Of a DNA stretch of 64,000 nucleotides, positions 18,726-27,739 are shown in pieces; position 1 is the stretch's first letter, and every line of letters begins with the position of its first letter. This stretch comes from Mycolicibacterium litorale. GTDB taxonomy: Bacteria > Actinomycetota > Actinomycetes > Mycobacteriales > Mycobacteriaceae. The notes under the pieces are model-generated. The model worked only from the letters and a program-made list of their open reading frames with translations, ran no database searches and was not told the DNA's origin. The stretch is taken from assembly GCA_002007745.1 (NCBI GenBank), contig CP019882.1, forward strand, positions 3,410,001 to 3,474,000, written 5' to 3'. The position numbers and the translations under genes were made by a program.

Positions 18726-19776
18726 CCACCGGTCCGGAACCCGCCCAGCGCGCGGCGTAGGCGCTGGGCGTGGTCCCGTACCACCGTCGAAACGCATGAC
18801 AGAACGTCGAAGTGTCGGTGTAGCCCAACCGCTTTGACACCTCGTCGACGGTCAGGCCGACGGTGGTGAGCAGGTCGACGGCCAGGGTGGAACGGGTCTC
18901 GTTGAGCAGGCCCCGAAAAGAGGTGCCCTCGTCGGCGAGCTGCCGGCGCAAGGTCCGCGGATGCATGTCGAGTTCCGCCGCGACCTCGGGCAGCGACGGG
19001 AATGCGCCGCTGTCCCGGAACAACGCGGAACGCACCACCGCGGTGAGTCCGCGGCGCTCCTCGTTGCGCTGCATCAGCACTTCACATTGCGCCAGGCACA
19101 GCGCCAGCGTGTGCGGATCTGCTTGCGGCAGCGGCTCGTCGAGCATGGCCCGCGGGAAGTGCAGCCTGGTGTGCGCGCGGCCGAACGCCACGTTGGGCAG
19201 CGGCACCAGCGCCAGCAGCGGGGCCAGGGCCTGCTCGTCGGTGGCCAGTTCGGCCTCGACGTCCGCGCCGTAGCGGGCCACCACCGGGTAGGCGAAACCA
19301 CTGACCGTGGCGATGATGCCGGCGACATCGCGTTCGATGAAGAATCGCCGAACGTCGGCGGGCAGGTGATCGGCGGTGAGTTCGAGCATGCTGGCGCAGG
19401 CGCCCTCGAACAGCCGGACCTCGATGTTGAGCATGGTCAGCGAGAAGTACCGCATCGCGACCGAGACCAGTTCCCGCAGAGTCGCACACGACATCGCCGC
19501 GAAGCCCATCAGACCCAGATGCGTCAGCGTCAGGCGGCTGCCGACGTCCATCCCCAGCCCGGCATCGTCGTCCAGCCGGTTTAGCACCCGCCGCACCGCC
19601 ACGATTTCGTCACCCGCGGTCACCACCGCCTGCCCGTCGAGCAAATCATCGGATCCAATCGCGGTGCCGGTCAACACATCCCGGGTCGAGATGCCGCGCT
19701 CGGCGGCCACCTCGCAAAGCATGCGGGTGGCGAACACCGGGTGTCGCAGGTCGGCCGACCACCTCGTCGTCACCAT
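18679..19776 (-). CDS. AraC/XylS-family transcriptional regulator
   Basis: 365-aa regulator with an N-terminal arabinose-binding-like domain of the OruR/GbdR type (about residues 20-210, with [18 protein letters not shown]) and a C-terminal double helix-turn-helix at about 250-345 ([21 protein letters not shown] and [25 protein letters not shown]). It is divergent from the P450/monooxygenase pair, the same arrangement as Rv1395 beside cyp132 in M. tuberculosis, where the regulator is reported to act on the P450 gene and itself. Candidate operator repeats lie in the 113-base gap. Its last 47 bases overlap the convergent haemophore gene. Confidence 0.92.
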   Translation of the reverse strand: MVTTRWSADLRHPVFATRMLCEVAAERGISTRDVLTGTAIGSDDLLDGQAVVTAGDEIVAVRRVLNRLDDDAGLGMDVGSRLTLTHLGLMGFAAMSCATLRELVSVAMRYFSLTMLNIEVRLFEGACASMLELTADHLPADVRRFFIERDVAGIIATVSGFAYPVVARYGADVEAELATDEQALAPLLALVPLPNVAFGRAHTRLHFPRAMLDEPLPQADPHTLALCLAQCEVLMQRNEERRGLTAVVRSALFRDSGAFPSLPEVAAELDMHPRTLRRQLADEGTSFRGLLNETRSTLAVDLLTTVGLTVDEVSKRLGYTDTSTFCHAFRRWYGTTPSAYAARWAGSGPVVSRRTGRTPTDTAAG

Positions 19777-19817
19777 CGCCCCACTGTGCCACGGACCGTC
19801 CGCCCTCCGGCGGCGTC

Positions 19818-19847
19818 TGTCCTAAAAACCCAACTGGTTGTCCCAAA
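19818..19847. promoter_or_regulatory. Direct repeat, candidate AraC operator
   Basis: TGTCCTAAA (19818-19826) and TGTCCCAAA (19839-19847) are direct repeats 21 bases apart, that is two helical turns, in the divergent gap between the AraC regulator and the P450 gene. AraC-family proteins usually bind two tandem half-sites about 21 bases apart on one face of the helix, so this fits an operator for the local regulator. Assignment is inference. Confidence 0.5.
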
Positions 19848-19889
19848 GTCCCATTCTCACCGCGCGCCGGCGGCCATAGGCTCGCACAC

Positions 19890-21296
19890 ATGGCCACCGC
19901 AACGGCAGCGCGACCATCCACACGGCTGAGCACCTGGACCATGACCACCGAGGCCATCACCGTCGGCTTCGATGCGGGCAACGGCTTCCTGGGCCGGTGC
20001 CGAGGCCATGACGTATCCCGATTCCGTTGTGCAGGAAGACGCTTCATCGTCCTCGGACATCCCGATTACGTCGACCACGTGCTGCATCAGAACCGGTTGA
20101 ACTACGTCAAATCCACCGAGTACGAACCCATCAAGACGGCCGCCGGCATCAACCTGCTCACCGACGAGGGCGACTCCTGGGCCGCCCACCGCGGCGCACT
20201 CAACCCGACGTTCGCCCGGCGACATCTCAACGAGATCGTCGACCTGATGCTCGAACCCATCGCCGACGTGACGGGCACACTTTCGGCTCGGGAGTTCGAC
20301 ATCCACGAGACCATGGTCGAGATGACGTTGCGGGTGGTCGCCAACGCACTGTTCAGTCAGGATTTCGGGCCGCTGGTGACCACCATGAGCGACCTCGCCA
20401 CCCGCGGCCTGCGGCGCGCCGAGAAGCTCGAGAGACTCGGGTTGTGGGGTCTGCTGCCCCGGCCGGTGTGCCGCGGCCTGACCTGGACGCTGTACTCGGA
20501 CCTGCCGCTCCCCCCGCCCCTGGGGGAACTCCAGGGCATCGCCCACGCGCTCGACGACGCGGTCAACGCCGTCCTCGACGAGCGGATCGCGCACCCGACC
20601 GATTCCGCCGACCTGCTCAACGTGTTGTTCGCCGCCGACAACGGCAGTTGGCCGCGCAAACGAATCCGCGACGAGGCGCTGACGTTCATGCTCGCCGGGC
20701 ACGAGACCACCGCCAACGCGATGTCCTGGTTCTGGTACCTGATGGCACTCAATCCCGATGCCCGCGAGCAGATGTTCGCCGAAGTCGACCAGGTGCTCGA
20801 CGGGCGACCGCCGACCGCCGACGACCTGGGCCGGCTGGCTTGGACCACGGCCTGCATCCAGGAATCGCAACGCTACTTCTCCTCGGTGTGGGTGCTGGCG
20901 CGCGACGCCATCGGCGACGACATGATCGGCGGCCACCGGGTGCGGGCGGGTACCACCGTGATCATCCCGGTGCATCACATTCACCACGACCCGCGCTGGT
21001 GGCCCGAGCCGAACCGATTCGATCCGAGCCGCTTCGCCGCGGGTGCGGGCAGGGACCGGCCCCGCTCGGCGTATCTGCCGTTCGGCGGCGGCAGGCGGGT
21101 GTGTATTGGCCAGAGCTTTGCATTGATGGAGATGGTGCTGATCGCAGCCGTCATGAGCCAGCGCTTCGCGTTCGACCTCAAGCCTTGCCATCCGGTGGAG
21201 TTGGAGGCCACGCTGACGTTGCGGCCCAAGCACGGGGTCGAAGTCATCGCGCGAGCACGAGAGGACGGCCGATGCAGCCCGACCACGACACCCTGA
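19890..21296 (+). CDS. Cytochrome P450, CYP132-like
   Basis: 468-aa haem monooxygenase. The I-helix oxygen-activation motif AGHETT is near residue 270, the K-helix ExxR is ESQR near 328, and the haem loop FGGGRRVCIGQ carries the proximal Cys near residue 409. There is no membrane anchor, so it is a soluble bacterial P450. The context (divergent AraC gene, downstream flavin monooxygenase overlapping by 25 bases) matches the cyp132 locus of M. tuberculosis. It needs ferredoxin and reductase partners, and none is encoded nearby. Substrate unknown; co-transcription with a Baeyer-Villiger-like enzyme suggests stepwise oxidation of one lipid-like or cyclic compound. Confidence 0.92.
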   Translation: MATATAARPSTRLSTWTMTTEAITVGFDAGNGFLGRCRGHDVSRFRCAGRRFIVLGHPDYVDHVLHQNRLNYVKSTEYEPIKTAAGINLLTDEGDSWAAHRGALNPTFARRHLNEIVDLMLEPIADVTGTLSAREFDIHETMVEMTLRVVANALFSQDFGPLVTTMSDLATRGLRRAEKLERLGLWGLLPRPVCRGLTWTLYSDLPLPPPLGELQGIAHALDDAVNAVLDERIAHPTDSADLLNVLFAADNGSWPRKRIRDEALTFMLAGHETTANAMSWFWYLMALNPDAREQMFAEVDQVLDGRPPTADDLGRLAWTTACIQESQRYFSSVWVLARDAIGDDMIGGHRVRAGTTVIIPVHHIHHDPRWWPEPNRFDPSRFAAGAGRDRPRSAYLPFGGGRRVCIGQSFALMEMVLIAAVMSQRFAFDLKPCHPVELEATLTLRPKHGVEVIARAREDGRCSPTTTP

Positions 21297-22747
21297 TCGT
21301 CGGCGCCGGGTTCTCCGGGATCGGCTCGGCGATTCTGCTCGACAAAGCCGGGCTGGGCGACTACCTGATCGTCGAAGCCGGCGACGGCCCCGGCGGGACC
21401 TGGTATTGGAACACCTATCCCGGCATCGCCGTGGACATCCCGTCGTTCTCCTACCAGTTCTCCTTCGAGCAGAGCGCGGACTGGTCACGCACCTACGCGC
21501 CGGGCCGCGAACTGCGGGCCTACGCAGAACACTGTGTCGACAAGTACGGCGTGCGCTCCCGAATCCGGTTCGGTACCAAGGTGCTCGGTGCGGCGTTCGA
21601 CGAGGCTCACGACCTGTGGCGCGTGCAACTCGACTCCGGTGACGAGGTGACCGCGAGGTTCCTGATCAACGCCAGCGGCGTACTGACCATCCCGAAGCTG
21701 CCCGATATCGACGGGGTCGACTCGTTCGCCGGAATCACCATGCACACCGCGCGCTGGGACCACGGCCAAGACCTCACCGGAAAGCGGGTGGCGATTGTCG
21801 GCACGGGCGCATCCGCGGTCCAGGTGATCCCGGAGATCGCTCCGATCGTCGCCTCGCTCACCGTTTTTCAGCGCACGCCGATCTGGTGTTTCCCTAAGGC
21901 CGACCTGCCGATCTCCCGTACGGCCCGATGGGCGATGCGGGTGCCCGGCGGCAAATCCGTGCAACGCCTGGTCAGCCAGGCCTACGTCGAGCTGACCTTC
22001 CCGCTGGCCGCGCACTACTTCACCGTCAACCCGATGGCCAGAAAGATGAGTGACGTCGGAAAGGCCTACCTGCGCAAGCAGGTTGACGATCCGGTGGTGC
22101 GCGCCAAGCTCACCCCGCGCTATGCGGTCGGCTGCAAGCGGCCCGGATTCCACAACACGTATCTGTCGACGTTCAACCGCGACAACGTCGCGTTGGTCAC
22201 CGATCCGATCGAGAAGGTCACCGGTTCCGGCGTGGTCACCACCGACGGGCGATCCCACGACGTCGACGTCCTCATCCTGGCGACCGGGTTCAAGGTGATG
22301 GACACCGACAGCGTGCCGACCTACCCGGTGTCCGGTGTCGGCGGCCAGTCACTGGCCCGTTTCTGGGACGAGAACCGGCTGCAGGCGTACGAGGGTGTCA
22401 GCGTGCCCGGGTTCCCGAACATGTTCACGGTGTTCGGGCCGTACGGCTATGTGGGATCGTCGTACTTCGCCCTGATCGAGGCGCAGGGCCACCACATCGT
22501 GCGCTGCCTCGATCGGGCCCGGCGCCGCGGTGCCACCCGCGTCGAAGTGACCCGGGAGGCCAACGACCGGTTCTTCGCCTCGATGCTGCGCAAGCGGCAC
22601 CGGCAGATCTTCTGGCAGGACAGCTGCAAGCTGGCCAACAGCTATTACTTCGACAAGAACGGCGACGTGCCGCTGCGGCCGGCCAGCACCGTCGAGGCGT
22701 ACTGGAGCAGCCGACGCTTCCCGCTCGACGACTACATGTTCGTCTAA
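21272..22747 (+). CDS. Flavin-containing (Baeyer-Villiger-type) monooxygenase
   Basis: 491-aa FAD/NADPH monooxygenase. The FAD-binding GAGFSGIGSA is at about residues 10-19, followed by the GGTWYWNTYPGIAVD segment typical of Baeyer-Villiger enzymes, the NADPH Rossmann motif GTGASAVQ near 174, and the second half LILATGFKVMD near 333. The family fingerprint of classical type I enzymes (FxGxxxHxxxW/D) appears altered here to FAGITMHTARWD near 151-162, which is close to it. ATG at 21272 with AGAGGA before it, inside the end of the P450 gene. Probably inserts oxygen next to a carbonyl made by the P450; the substrate is unknown. Confidence 0.9.
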   Translation: MQPDHDTLIVGAGFSGIGSAILLDKAGLGDYLIVEAGDGPGGTWYWNTYPGIAVDIPSFSYQFSFEQSADWSRTYAPGRELRAYAEHCVDKYGVRSRIRFGTKVLGAAFDEAHDLWRVQLDSGDEVTARFLINASGVLTIPKLPDIDGVDSFAGITMHTARWDHGQDLTGKRVAIVGTGASAVQVIPEIAPIVASLTVFQRTPIWCFPKADLPISRTARWAMRVPGGKSVQRLVSQAYVELTFPLAAHYFTVNPMARKMSDVGKAYLRKQVDDPVVRAKLTPRYAVGCKRPGFHNTYLSTFNRDNVALVTDPIEKVTGSGVVTTDGRSHDVDVLILATGFKVMDTDSVPTYPVSGVGGQSLARFWDENRLQAYEGVSVPGFPNMFTVFGPYGYVGSSYFALIEAQGHHIVRCLDRARRRGATRVEVTREANDRFFASMLRKRHRQIFWQDSCKLANSYYFDKNGDVPLRPASTVEAYWSSRRFPLDDYMFV

Positions 22748-22778
22748 CGCCCAAACTGACATTTCGCCGCGAAAGTGC

Positions 22779-22806
22779 GAGACGATCCCGTCGAAACGTC
22801 GATCTC
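22779..22806. terminator. Weak hairpin between convergent monooxygenase and metK genes
   Basis: GAGACGA at 22779-22785 can pair with TCGATCTC at 22799-22806 with one bulge, in the 69-base gap between two convergent stops. It could serve as a bidirectional terminator. There is no following T-run, so support is weak. Confidence 0.25.
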
Positions 22807-22816
22807 GGCGAGCGAC

Positions 22817-24028
22817 CTAGACCGAGTTCTTCAGGTCGTCGACCTTGTCCAGGCGCTCCCACGGCAGGTCGACGTCGGTACGGCCGAAGTGGCCGTACGC
22901 GGCGGTCTGGGCGTAGATCGGCTGCAGCAGGTTCAGATCGCGGACGATCGCGCCCGGACGCAGGTCGAACACCGCAGTGATGGCCTTCTCGATCCGCGCC
23001 GGGTCGACGGTCTCGCTGCCGAAGGTCTCCACGAACAACCCGACCGGGGCGGCCTTGCCGATGGCGTAGGCCACCTGAACCTCGACCCGCTCGGCCAGAC
23101 CGGCCGCGACGACGTTCTTGGCCACCCAGCGCATGGCGTACGCCGCGGAGCGGTCCACCTTGGAGGGATCCTTGCCCGAGAACGCGCCGCCGCCGTGGCG
23201 GGCCCAGCCGCCGTAGGTGTCGACGATGATCTTGCGCCCGGTCAGGCCGGCGTCACCCATCGGGCCGCCCACCACGAACTTGCCGGTCGGGTTCACCAGG
23301 AGCCGGAAATCGGAGATGTCCATGGTGTCGTGCGCCAGCTCCGCGAGCACCGCGTTGACCACCTTCTCCCGAATGTCGGGGGCCAGCTGCTCGTCCAAGT
23401 CGATGCCTTCGGCGTGCTGCGTCGAGAGCACCACGGTGTCCAACCGGACCGGCGTGTTGTCCTTGTACTCGATGGTGACCTGGGTCTTGCCGTCTGGACG
23501 CAGGTAGTCCAGCACACCATCCTTGCGGACCTTGGTGAGCTGACGGGACAGCCTGTGCGCCAACGCGATCGGCAGCGGCATCAGCTCGGGCGTATCGCTG
23601 ATCGCATACCCGAACATCAGGCCCTGGTCGCCGGCACCCTGCAGGTCCAGCGGGTCGCCCGCACCCTCGACTCGAGCTTCGTGCGCGGTGTCGACACCCT
23701 GGGCGATATCGGGCGACTGCGCCCCGATACCGATGTTGACCCCGCAGGTCTCGTAGTCGAAGCCCTTGATCGAGGAGTCGTAGCCGATCTGCTTGATCCG
23801 GTCACGAACGATCAGCGGGATGTCGGCGAACGCCTCCTTGGCATTGGTGGTGACCTCGCCGATGACGTGCACCTGACCGGTGGTCACGGCGGTTTCCACC
23901 GCGACACGCGACTTCGGGTCCTGCGCCAGCAGTGCATCGAGCACCGAGTCGCTGATGGCGTCACAGATCTTGTCAGGGTGCCCCTCGGTCACCGACTCAC
24001 TGGTAAACAGCCGACCCTTATCGCTCAC
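22817..24028 (-). CDS. metK: S-adenosylmethionine synthetase
   Basis: Makes SAM from methionine and ATP; 403 aa, standard length. Conserved signatures include [13 protein letters not shown] at the N-terminus (ATP site), [12 protein letters not shown] near 120, the phosphate loop [19 protein letters not shown] near 265, and the C-terminal AYGHFGR. The GTG at 24028 with AAGGGATGG upstream gives the usual N-terminus. It is the last gene of the mihF-gmk-rpoZ-coaBC-metK block. A GC-rich hairpin and a good -10 element lie between coaBC and metK, so it probably also has its own promoter. Confidence 0.97.
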   Translation of the reverse strand: MSDKGRLFTSESVTEGHPDKICDAISDSVLDALLAQDPKSRVAVETAVTTGQVHVIGEVTTNAKEAFADIPLIVRDRIKQIGYDSSIKGFDYETCGVNIGIGAQSPDIAQGVDTAHEARVEGAGDPLDLQGAGDQGLMFGYAISDTPELMPLPIALAHRLSRQLTKVRKDGVLDYLRPDGKTQVTIEYKDNTPVRLDTVVLSTQHAEGIDLDEQLAPDIREKVVNAVLAELAHDTMDISDFRLLVNPTGKFVVGGPMGDAGLTGRKIIVDTYGGWARHGGGAFSGKDPSKVDRSAAYAMRWVAKNVVAAGLAERVEVQVAYAIGKAAPVGLFVETFGSETVDPARIEKAITAVFDLRPGAIVRDLNLLQPIYAQTAAYGHFGRTDVDLPWERLDKVDDLKNSV

Positions 24029-24059
24029 AGTGCCATCCCTTCGATGCTTAGTTGCGCGA

Positions 24060-24065
24060 ATCATA
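24060..24065 (-). promoter_or_regulatory. Candidate metK -10 element
   Basis: On the minus strand the bases read TATGAT, close to the consensus -10, 31 bases before the metK GTG. A TTGG-containing stretch lies about 15-16 bases further upstream as a poor -35. Placed after the hairpin at 24087-24107, it would give metK its own transcript. Confidence 0.4.
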
Positions 24066-24086
24066 TCTTCGCCCCCGACAGACCAA

Positions 24087-24107
24087 ACCGGGACGGTACG
24101 TCCCGGT
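24087..24107 (-). terminator. Perfect 8-bp stem hairpin between coaBC and metK
   Basis: ACCGGGAC and GTCCCGGT pair perfectly around a 5-base loop (GGTAC), 38 bases after the coaBC stop. On the transcribed strand the stem is followed by TTTGG rather than a long U-tract. It may be a mycobacterial-style terminator or a processing site dividing coaBC from metK. Confidence 0.45.
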
Positions 24108-24144
24108 CCAGCGTTGCGTACAACTTTTCCCTAATTGTCGGCCG

Positions 24145-25389
24145 TCAGGCCTCGCGCCGCAGGAACGCCGCGATCGCGTCCACGATACGGCTTGCCATCA
24201 GGGTCTTCGACCCGTGCTCCAGCGCGGCCTCGGTGCCATCGGCTCCCAACAGCCAGCCATCGTTGCTGTCCACCTCGAATGCCCGGCCCTCGCCGACGGC
24301 GTTGACGACGAGGAGATCACAGGCCTTGCGCGCCAATTTGGCACGCGCGTGGAACAGCACGTCGCCGTTCGCGTCACCGGTTTCGGCGGCGAATCCGACA
24401 ATGGCCCGCATGTTCGGCAACTGACCGTCGGCACGTAGCTGGACCGCCCCGGCCAGTACGTCGTCGGTACGCACCAACTCGATGGTCGGTCCTTCCAGCA
24501 CGTCGGGCCGCTTCTTGATCTTGTTGGCGGCGACGTGAGCGGGCCGGAAATCGGCCACGGCAGCGGCCATCACCAGGACGTGGGCGTCTGGGGCGTGCTT
24601 GGTCACCGCCTCGTGCAACTGCGCCGCCGAGGTGATGTGCAGGACGTCGACGGCGGCCGGATCGGCCAGCCCGGCGGTATTCCCCGCGATCAGCGTGACG
24701 TCGGCGCCACGCTGCGCGGCCACCCGAGCCACCGCATACCCCTGCTTGCCCGAGCTGCGGTTGCCGATGAAACGCACCGGGTCGATCGCCTCGCGGGTAC
24801 CGCCGGCACTGACGAGTACCTTGACCCCACTCAGGTCGTAGGGCAGGGCGTCCGACCGGGCGAGCAGCAGTTCGGCGAAAGTGGTGATCTCCTCCGGCTC
24901 GGGCAGGCGGCCCGGCCCGGTGTCCGAACCGGTCAAACGGCCCGAAGCCGGTTCGAGCACCACCGCACCGCGCTGCCGCAGCATAGCGACGTTATCCCTG
25001 GTGGCCGGGTGCAACCACATCTCGGTGTGCATCGCCGGAACGAACATGACCGGGCATCGCGCGGTCAGCAGGGTGGCCGTCAGCAGGTCGTCGGCGCGGC
25101 CGGAGACGGCGCGGGCCAGCAGATCCGCGGTGGCCGGCGCGACGACGACCAGGTCGGCTTCCTGACCGAGGCGGACATGGGGAACCTGGTCGACGTCGGT
25201 GAAGACCCCGGTGTGGACCGGGTGGCCGGACAACGCCTCGAACGTGGCGGCGCCGACGAACTGCAGCGCCGATTCGGTGGGCACGACACGCACGTCATGC
25301 CCGGCCTCCCGGAGCTGACGAACCAGCGAGCACGCCTTGTATGCGGCGATGCCACCGGCGACGCCGACGATGATCCGCTTGCGGTTCAT
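24145..25389 (-). CDS. coaBC: Bifunctional CoaBC (phosphopantothenoylcysteine synthetase/decarboxylase)
   Basis: Performs two steps of coenzyme A synthesis: joins cysteine to 4'-phosphopantothenate (CoaB) and decarboxylates the product (CoaC). The 414-aa protein begins with the flavoprotein CoaC domain (GVAGGIAAYKACSLVRQL, PAMHTEMW near 117-124) and continues with the CoaB domain from about residue 190 (VSAGGTREAIDPVRFIGNRSSGKQG; the AAVADFRP and NKIKK motifs). The ATG at 25389 is used; a TTG one codon upstream is possible. It follows rpoZ by 20 bases. Called dfp in older annotations. Confidence 0.96.
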   Translation of the reverse strand: MNRKRIIVGVAGGIAAYKACSLVRQLREAGHDVRVVPTESALQFVGAATFEALSGHPVHTGVFTDVDQVPHVRLGQEADLVVVAPATADLLARAVSGRADDLLTATLLTARCPVMFVPAMHTEMWLHPATRDNVAMLRQRGAVVLEPASGRLTGSDTGPGRLPEPEEITTFAELLLARSDALPYDLSGVKVLVSAGGTREAIDPVRFIGNRSSGKQGYAVARVAAQRGADVTLIAGNTAGLADPAAVDVLHITSAAQLHEAVTKHAPDAHVLVMAAAVADFRPAHVAANKIKKRPDVLEGPTIELVRTDDVLAGAVQLRADGQLPNMRAIVGFAAETGDANGDVLFHARAKLARKACDLLVVNAVGEGRAFEVDSNDGWLLGADGTEAALEHGSKTLMASRIVDAIAAFLRREA

Positions 25390-25409
25390 CAACTGGCCGG
25401 GCGTGGTGG

Positions 25410-25712
25410 CTACTCGCCTTCGGTGTGTTCGAGCAGATCGCCGTGGATCTCGCGCAGCGAGATCGACAACGGCTTCTCCTGCAGGCCCGGCTCGACCAGC
25501 GGCCCGACGTACTCGAGAATGCCGTCACCGAGCTGGTTGTAGTAGTCATTGATCTGGCGAGCACGTTTGGCGGCGTAGATCACCAGCGCGTACTTGCTCG
25601 ACACCCGGTCCAGCAACTCGTCGATCGGCGGGTTGGTGATACCCAGCGGCGTGTCATAGGCGGTAGCTGCACCCGGGGCCGGATCGTAGTGATCCGTGCT
25701 GGCTTGCGTCAC
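25410..25712 (-). CDS. rpoZ: RNA polymerase omega subunit
   Basis: Omega subunit, helps RNA polymerase assembly. The conserved core is [18 protein letters not shown], then [24 protein letters not shown] and a highly conserved C-terminus ending EHTEGE. I chose the GTG at 25712, preceded by AGGAAG at good spacing, giving 100 aa; an ATG at 25769 in the same frame would give 119 aa with an N-terminal part (ending KKFYVTQ) unlike the mycobacterial omega proteins I recall. It sits between gmk and coaBC, the usual order. Confidence 0.93.
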   Translation of the reverse strand: MTQASTDHYDPAPGAATAYDTPLGITNPPIDELLDRVSSKYALVIYAAKRARQINDYYNQLGDGILEYVGPLVEPGLQEKPLSISLREIHGDLLEHTEGE

Positions 25713-25788
25713 GTAGAACTTCTTCCTGGCGGTTTCAATCGGAAAAACTGGAGTCTGGCGGGCCGTCATCCGGTCGCGGTGGGGCCTG

Positions 25789-26415
25789 TCACGCCGGCTT
25801 CGGCGCGTTGCCCACCAGCAAGGATACCAATTCGGCGCAGGCCGACTCCAATTGGCTGTTCACGACGACGACGTCGAAGTCGCCCTGTGCGGCCAACTCC
25901 GCGCGGGCGGTGGCCAGCCGGCGCGCCATCACCTCCGGAGTTTCGGTGCCGCGATCGGCCAGCCGCTGCTCCAGAGCAGCCCAGCTCGGTGGCGCCAAGA
26001 ACACCGTCAGCGCGTCCGGCATCGCGCGTTTGACCGCGCGCGCCCCGGCCAGATCCACCTCGATGAGTACCGGCACCCCGGCCTCGGCGGCAGCCGCCAC
26101 CGGGGCGGCCAGCGTGCCCGACCGATGCAGACCACCGTGGATATCCGCCCACTCCAGCAGGTCACCGTGGTCGATCAGTCGCTGGAATTCGTCTGCGGAG
26201 ACGAAGTGGTAGTCGACGCCGTCCACCTCGCCCGGGCGTGGCGCCCGGGTGGTCGCCGACACGCTGAAATGCAGGTCGGGCAGCTGCTCACGCAACTGGC
26301 GGACGACAGTCGACTTACCTACCGCAGAGGGCCCGGACAGCACCACCACGCGCCCGCGAGCAGCGCGGTGGGGAGACGGATCGCCTCCGCTGTCCGGCCC
26401 TCCGCCGGCGTCCAT
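25789..26415 (-). CDS. gmk: Guanylate kinase
   Basis: Phosphorylates GMP to GDP; 208 aa. P-loop GPSAVGKS is near residues 28-35, the GMP-binding [17 protein letters not shown] near 55-71, and [12 protein letters not shown] near 118. An N-terminal 20-residue tail before the P-loop is usual for mycobacterial Gmk. The ATG at 26415 has GGGAGG only 3 bases before it, an unusually close spacing. It starts 8 bases after the mihF stop; pairing of mihF with gmk is a mycobacterial hallmark. Confidence 0.96.
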   Translation of the reverse strand: MDAGGGPDSGGDPSPHRAARGRVVVLSGPSAVGKSTVVRQLREQLPDLHFSVSATTRAPRPGEVDGVDYHFVSADEFQRLIDHGDLLEWADIHGGLHRSGTLAAPVAAAAEAGVPVLIEVDLAGARAVKRAMPDALTVFLAPPSWAALEQRLADRGTETPEVMARRLATARAELAAQGDFDVVVVNSQLESACAELVSLLVGNAPKPA

Positions 26416-26423
26416 CGACCTCC

Positions 26424-26741
26424 CTAGGAGAAGTCGAACTTTTCCAGCAGAGCCTTGCGCTGCCGATCGCCGAGGCCACGCAGGCGACGGGTCGGAGCGA
26501 TCTCCAGCTCCGTCATGATCTCCTGCGCCTTGACCTTGCCGACCTTGGGCAGGGCCTCCAGCAGAGCGGAAACCTTCATCTTGCCGAGGACCTCGTCGGT
26601 CTCAGCGTCGGTGAGCACCTGCTTGAGGTTGGTGCCGCCACGCTTGAGCCGATCCTTGAGCTCAGCTCGTGCTCGACGTGCGGCAGCAGCCTTTTCCAAA
26701 GCGGCTGCGCGCTGCTCGTCGGTCAACTGGGGAAGGGCCAC
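26424..26741 (-). CDS. mihF: Mycobacterial integration host factor
   Basis: Small nucleoid-associated DNA-binding protein, 105 aa, known to be needed for phage L5 integration and for growth. The N-terminal helix is charged and Ala-rich ([21 protein letters not shown]); the core [46 protein letters not shown] contains the helix-two-turn-helix-type DNA-binding part. The start is GTG at 26741 with GGAGG six bases upstream. It heads the mihF-gmk-rpoZ-coaBC-metK block. Confidence 0.95.
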   Translation of the reverse strand: MALPQLTDEQRAAALEKAAAARRARAELKDRLKRGGTNLKQVLTDAETDEVLGKMKVSALLEALPKVGKVKAQEIMTELEIAPTRRLRGLGDRQRKALLEKFDFS

Positions 26742-27212
26742 GGGTTCCTCCGTCTCATCACCATCATTGTTTTGCCTGGGCCGGGTTCTTCAGCCAGCGA
26801 CGACGACCGTACCCACGCTCTCTGACGAAATCTAACCCCACCCCCTGCTTCAGGACGCAAACCCGCAGGATATGGCCCAAGATCGGGATCCTCACGCGGT
26901 GGCGGACCCGCACCCTGGACGCACGTGCGAGCGCCCGACGCACGCCGGCGTCGGCCGAAAAAGCCACCCCCTACCTGCGGTTTCTCCGACCGTCGAACAT
27001 TTAGCCGGGAAACCGCCCCTGACCGCGGCGGGTTCAGCGGGCCGAATTTCAGCTCACAGGCTGGTCACGGCGTGTCGCGCGTGTCGATCACGACCGTCCG
27101 GCGCACCTAACGCACGCACAGTCGCGGGACAGTCGTTGCATAGCCGGGCTACCTACCGTCGGGATGTGTCGGGGTTGTGCAGTGACAGATTCGAACCTCG
27201 AAGGGGTATGCC
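26742..27212. other. 471-base intergenic region between divergent mihF and a secreted-protein gene
   Basis: No convincing gene: the short frames here lack ribosome-binding sites and family features. On the minus strand TTGCGT (26855-26860) and TAGATT (26829-26834) could form a promoter for mihF, but their spacing of 20 bases is poor. Local base composition is less GC-biased than the genes. The rest shows no repeat or RNA structure that I can support. Confidence 0.5.
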
Positions 27213-27635
27213 ATGTCGATCACACATTCGGCCCGGATAGCCGCACTGACCATCGGCGTCGCTGTCGCCGGCCTCACCGTGGGCGCCGCGCCCGCGCTCG
27301 CCGATCCCGGTCCGGGACAGTGCGCCTTCCAGGGCTGTCAGGGACCGGGCGCAAGGGGCCCTGCCGGCCCTCCTGGGGACCCTCGCGGCCCTGGCCCGGC
27401 TGACTGGCGGGGCGACCCCGGCCACGGTCCTGGTGGCCCGCAATGGCGCGGCGACGGCGACGACCGGGGCTGGCGGCCACCGCCTCCCCCTGGCGACCTC
27501 GCCTGGCGCGGGATCGACCAGGGTCGCTTCGACCATCAGCCGTTCAACTACCTCGGCCACTGGGTCAACCCGGTGTTCGACCCGGGCTACAACAACTGGG
27601 GATTCTGGCTGTTCGGCGCCTGGATTCCGCTGTAG
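27213..27635 (+). CDS. Small secreted Pro/Gly-rich protein of unknown function
   Basis: 140-aa predicted exported protein: signal peptide with cleavage near residue 30 (APALADPG). The mature part has two close cysteines (GQCAFQGCQGP), a Gly/Pro/Arg/Asp-rich linker of about 50 residues (GPGARGPAGPPGD type), a Pro run, then a hydrophobic, Trp-rich C-terminus (HWVNPVFDPGYNNWGFWLFGAW). The composition resembles secreted low-complexity mycobacterial proteins; no enzymatic motif is visible. AAGGGG at 27201-27206 supports the ATG. It lies beside an isolated ctaD in an interval that holds PE/PPE genes in M. tuberculosis. Confidence 0.75.
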   Translation: MSITHSARIAALTIGVAVAGLTVGAAPALADPGPGQCAFQGCQGPGARGPAGPPGDPRGPGPADWRGDPGHGPGGPQWRGDGDDRGWRPPPPPGDLAWRGIDQGRFDHQPFNYLGHWVNPVFDPGYNNWGFWLFGAWIPL

Positions 27636-27694
27636 AGCCGCTCCCCACCGCGCCGACGCCGGGGGTATGCGCGGTGCGATCGCAGCCGAGGGGC

Positions 27695-27700
27695 TAGAGT
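27695..27700 (+). promoter_or_regulatory. Candidate ctaD -10 element
   Basis: TAGAGT fits the TANNNT -10 pattern and lies about 40 bases before the chosen ctaD start. The -35 region is not convincing. Confidence 0.3.
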
Positions 27701-27739
27701 GCTCTCGGGGTGCTACAGGACTTGATGTTGGGAGACATC

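Noticed and set aside
20027..21270. Upstream extension of the monooxygenase frame through the P450 gene
   Set aside because: Only the part from 21272 matches a flavoprotein; the earlier part is Arg-rich and lies antiparallel in frame to a clear P450.
22762..22774. TTTCGC/GCGAAA palindrome as a terminator after the monooxygenase gene
   Set aside because: The loop would be a single base; a shorter 4-bp stem remains, too weak to call.
26872..27240. Open frame in the mihF upstream region
   Set aside because: No ribosome-binding site, no motif, and overlaps the start of the secreted-protein gene in another frame.
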